Both the position numbers and the translations under genes were made by a program. DNA of 64,000 nt. Source: Calvatia gigantea. Lineage: Eukaryota; Basidiomycota; Agaricomycetes; Agaricales; Lycoperdaceae. The notes beneath the pieces were generated by a model, which was not told the origin of the DNA, did no database searches, and saw nothing but the letters and a program-made list of their open reading frames with translations. The stretch spans positions 2,475,345-2,539,344 of the forward strand of contig JACAAK010000014.1 of NCBI GenBank assembly GCA_025093985.1. The letters are read 5' to 3'. Shown piece after piece: positions 60,601 through 64,000 of this stretch. The stretch's first letter is position 1. The number at the start of each line of letters is the position of its first letter.

Positions 60601-63600
60601 GTCTGCCAACGTTTGAACGTTAAATAAATCCCATGACAAGTTATATTCTGATTTAAGGACAAGGACGTCCGCTGGTTCAGGTCGACTCTCTCTAAGCCGA
60701 TTATCCCAACGTTCCTTATAGTTTCTCCTTAACCAAGAAGCAATTAACTTAGGAGGGTAGCCTCTCGCAATATAGATATCCGCAATTTCTCTACATGCTT
60801 CTACGTAGTAATCATACTTCGAAGAAAGAGTGGCTAGCCTACTCAGTTCACTCGTGAATGTGCCGCGCTTGACATATTCCGGGTGAGAGCTAATCCATGG
60901 TAAACGTTCGAAATGGTTAAGCGGTTTCCTGTACGGTTTGTGACGAAACTCACCGTCCTCAAAAAAGAGGGTCAAATCCAGGAAGTTGACGTGATTATCA
61001 TCCGCATCCCATTCAATTTCACAGTTCTCGAATTTGAGAGGACTTACCCATCCAAGGGCCTCTCCGTATGACCTAGCGTACACTAAGGCCAAACAATCAT
61101 CGATATAGCGTCCATAATACGCTACGCGGGCGGTTGAACCCATACGATAGGCTTCCTCATGGTGTACTCCATAAAGATTAGCTAAATCCGGTGAGCATGC
61201 AACGCCCATCGCTAATCCGTGATTCTGCCTGTAATAATCCCCGTCGAACTGGAATATAAGATCGTCGTTGGCCGCTTTGAGGCACTCCCTCATTAACCAA
61301 GCTCTGTTGGTAGATTCCTCAACGCTTAAATCCTCTTGCATCGATAACCATTAAGGTATCTGTCATTAACAATCTCTAGACAGCGATCCTTATCGATATT
61401 AGGATAGAATGCTACGACGTCACCTGAGACGAAGTATAAGCGATGCAGCGACCCATTTATTAATTTAAATTGGGGTAACGACAATTTAGCAAGCTTAAGT
61501 ACCAAATCCTTTGTTCCGTGAATTATGAACGGACTCTCGGCAATTAATGGTTTAAGATGCTTGGAGACATACTTCCCGGCTGGACCTTGTATGACAGAGT
61601 GGCAAGGATAATCGGCCTTGCTTTTACCGGTTGTTTATGGATTTTAGGAATCACATAAAAGTTTGGGAGTCGGTCAGCATACTCCGCCCAAGTATCTTCC
61701 TTGTGACGGTAATTTGTAGCCATGACCTCCGGTAAAAAGAAACTCTTAAAGAAGTCCGGAAGTTGCGGGTGAACATAATGTTCAGCACAGAATTTTGCAA
61801 TTCTCTCCATGTGCGAAAGCTTCGACCATATGTACCAATGGACCGATCCATACTCGCCAGTAGTATGGTCCATGTGATTAGGATCAGGATGGAACGTTTT
61901 CGGGTCAAATTTAAGTTTTGTATAGTCAGGAGTATCCCGACTACCCATAGCGTTAAGAAGCTTAAGCGCGCTTTCTATGAACCAGGATCGCGGAGCAACT
62001 GCGCAACCTAAGTTTTTATCAGTGACCATCAGTAGGAGCTCGTGAGTTACTAGATAGTCATGGAGTTTGGAGATCGGCGGTAAAAGCGATCTAGGTGTGC
62101 GACCGCCAATCTGGTCATCGTTGGGCAATTGCGAGACTACTTTATTAATCGTCCGCGTCCCTTCTTCGATGCCAAACTCAAAAGCTCTGTCTAATGGACT
62201 CGCCCGCTTACGTGAAGCTTTAGACGGAGTCGCATAGTCTGGATCATAGTCGTTGATTAATTCACCATTGTCATGATCATCCATAATTCGGAAGTGAACT
62301 GACCATCGGAGACGATCAACGAAATCGTCCCAAGCATCTAAGATTAATTGCTTAGAATACTTAGTGGGGAGCATGTACTTAAGTCCCGCACTCAGGTGAA
62401 TCGCTAACTCACGCGGTACATCGCAATCAATCATGTGTATAGTGGACCTATAGCGCATACTTTCTAAAACTACAGAAGGTATTCTAGCCCATACAAATTG
62501 CTGCGCGTGGCGAAGGGAAACTGTTAGTAGCCAACTAGGATAAGTGGAAGAGATATCCCACCTGAAAGGCGCGCGATGCACGCGTATACCAAGGATGCCG
62601 CTATCATCTATTACGACCTCCCGCCTTTCCCCTTCTTGTTCGGCTTGGACTTGCCCTGATTGCGTAGCCGAACCTGTCTGCCACCCTTGGTCCCCCGCGC
62701 GCGTTGGACTTGACCACCGGAGGATTTCCCCCCAGTGGCCCCGTCTTTCGCGCGTTGACTTCCTCCCTTGCCTGGCTTGGGATTCTGGTGGAAAAGGAAG
62801 GGAAAATTCATCAGAGCTTAACAGATCAGCATAAGCGTCGATGGACGAACGACGCACCTGTTTACCCTTTCCCTTTCCTTTATCGAGCGCTTTAGCTACT
62901 TCCGCCCTCACCATCTCAGCGACGGATTTGGAGGATGACGCTTCTTGAACGTCGTCAATTGCTGCTCGCTGTAGCCGTTGTTTATCAGCTTTGACCTTGC
63001 TTTCCTTGTTGAGCGCGTCTTCTACGATGCCGATCGCGCGACCCCAAATTACTGGGATGTCGTCAAGGAGGTCACGGAATGCTGCGACCACGGCTGGGTC
63101 ATCCGTCCTGCCCTTCAAAACAGGCCGCCCATGTACATCTGCATGCTTATGATCCCACACAAGGACCTTAGCTTCTTTATGCAGACGTTCAAAAGTAGCG
63201 ACAAGGTCGGCGTATAGGCGATCGCCGGTCGCAGTGAAGTGTGCGGTGGTCATAGCGGGCGCAGCTGCAGCCCCGGTGCTAGACCCTTCACCACGGTCCT
63301 CGTCATCTACTTCCATAGCCCCACCCTCGGGGTCTATGAGCAGCGTGAGTGCGCGTAGCTCACTGGCCTCGGTTTCCTTGAGCTCTATGACCTTATTCAA
63401 GGCCTCGAGTTCATAGGCTTTATGGAGGTCGTTCAAGGAGGTGCGAACCTCCTCGGCATGCGCGACCATGAACGTTTTCACGAATTGTGGTTGCGCTCGT
63501 TTGGTCTGAAGAGAGGGGGGGATTTTTCCGTCATCTCGTGAGCTTTGCAGGCTCTTGAGTTGGCGCTCAACGGCAGCCAGGGATTTTCGGGCGCGCATCG

Positions 63601-63985
63601 CAGCCTCGAGGTGCTCCTTGAAGACACCCCTGTAATCCCCCGGAAATATACATCCCAGCAGATCGAAGAGGTTTTCGCAGCCCATAATGGGCGCGCGCCT
63701 CGCGATCGCTTGTGCCTGCTGGATCTTTTGAAGGTTCTGAGGCGTATTCGCCTTTCCCTCCAGAACCGTCTCCAAGGCGCCCAATGTTTGTGCTATTGCT
63801 ATGGCAGGGGCAGCCGCAGGACTTTGCTCCCGTACGTGGAGCCCTCGAGTCGCGCCTCTCGCTAGTTGAGAGATCGGAAGGGTGAAGGGACGAGGGACGG
63901 GAGGGCGAGAACCAGCAGAGCCACGGCCACGGCCGCGACCACGTTTCGAGTTGCCAGAGGATGACGCTGAAGCACGAGGGGGCAT
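60601..63985 (-). mobile_element. Penelope-like retroelement copy 3 with intact 5' end
   Basis: The only copy with a start codon: ATG at 63985 opens MPPRASASSSGNSKRGRGRGRG, an Arg/Gly-rich basic tail likely to bind RNA. A helical segment of about 250 residues follows, then the region shared with copies 1 and 2 and the RT domain. The first frame runs 813 codons to 61544. It is cut by a 1-bp deletion near 61603, and another at about 61351 affects the RT core. The 3' end stops at FNVQTLADS, fused to the 5' truncation of copy 2. Confidence 0.88.
62611..62811 (-). other. Conserved Lys/Gly-rich alternative frame within the retroelement
   Basis: In the +1 frame relative to the long frame, copy 3 encodes NPKPGKGGSQRAKDGATGG, then RGTKGGRQVRLRNQGKSK and a stop. 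The equivalent stretch of copy 2 (about 59955-60150) encodes the same peptide with only conservative changes. A CAG just before the Asn codon could be a splice acceptor. This may be the C-terminus of a separate basic nucleic-acid-binding product. Confidence 0.4.
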
Positions 63986-64000
63986 CGCGAATAGATGTCG

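Overview
The window is from a filamentous basidiomycete, most likely an Agaricomycete. The evidence is densely split genes with 45-65 bp GT-AG introns, class I hydrophobins, a seven-helix membrane protein of an agaricomycete type, a GH16 glucanase with 11 exons, and a Penelope-like retroelement array. Most real genes are visible only after joining short exons by eye. I rebuilt 11 multi-exon genes whose exon lengths sum to a multiple of three.

Layout. 1-1037: a large imperfect inverted repeat. 3029-4984: an anion/vitamin-type MFS permease. 5690-7956: a mitochondrial BipA/TypA-like GTPase (-). 8114-9278: a single-pass membrane protein (-). 10631-11376: a coiled-coil protein (-). 12691-14185: secreted GH16 glucanase. 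15034-16113: 7TM protein. 16387-16907 and 17868-18379: two hydrophobins (-), the second with a 1-bp frameshift. 19158-20133: a Cys-rich protein (-). 21576-24203: an intronless HET-like membrane protein (-). 26028-28996 (-) and 29657-32124 (+): a sugar transporter and a GH51 arabinofuranosidase, divergently transcribed, plausibly a small arabinose-use pair. 32285-33567: an ATP-grasp pseudogene (-). 35788-36321: a third, intact hydrophobin.

From about 38 kb on the window is dynamic. It holds BTB/POZ-like genes and relics, a predicted helical-bundle plus receiver/TIR-like protein (47850-49212), a GmrSD/DUF262-like gene (49720-51520, -) and a spindle-checkpoint MAD1 gene (51590-53837). Pieces of the receiver-like, DUF262 and BTB genes recur nearly identically at 39.4-44.3 kb in scrambled order. 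That copy contains homopolymer blocks (T177, A154, G48 and others) in place of gene sequence, which is almost certainly an assembly artefact.

The last 9 kb is a head-to-tail array of three copies of a Penelope-like reverse transcriptase (-). No GIY-YIG endonuclease is visible, TTAGGG-like repeats lie between two copies, and the array is inserted in a BTB relic. Every copy carries frameshifts or a stop. I saw no tRNA, rRNA or CRISPR array. Function calls come from motif recognition only; no database was searched.
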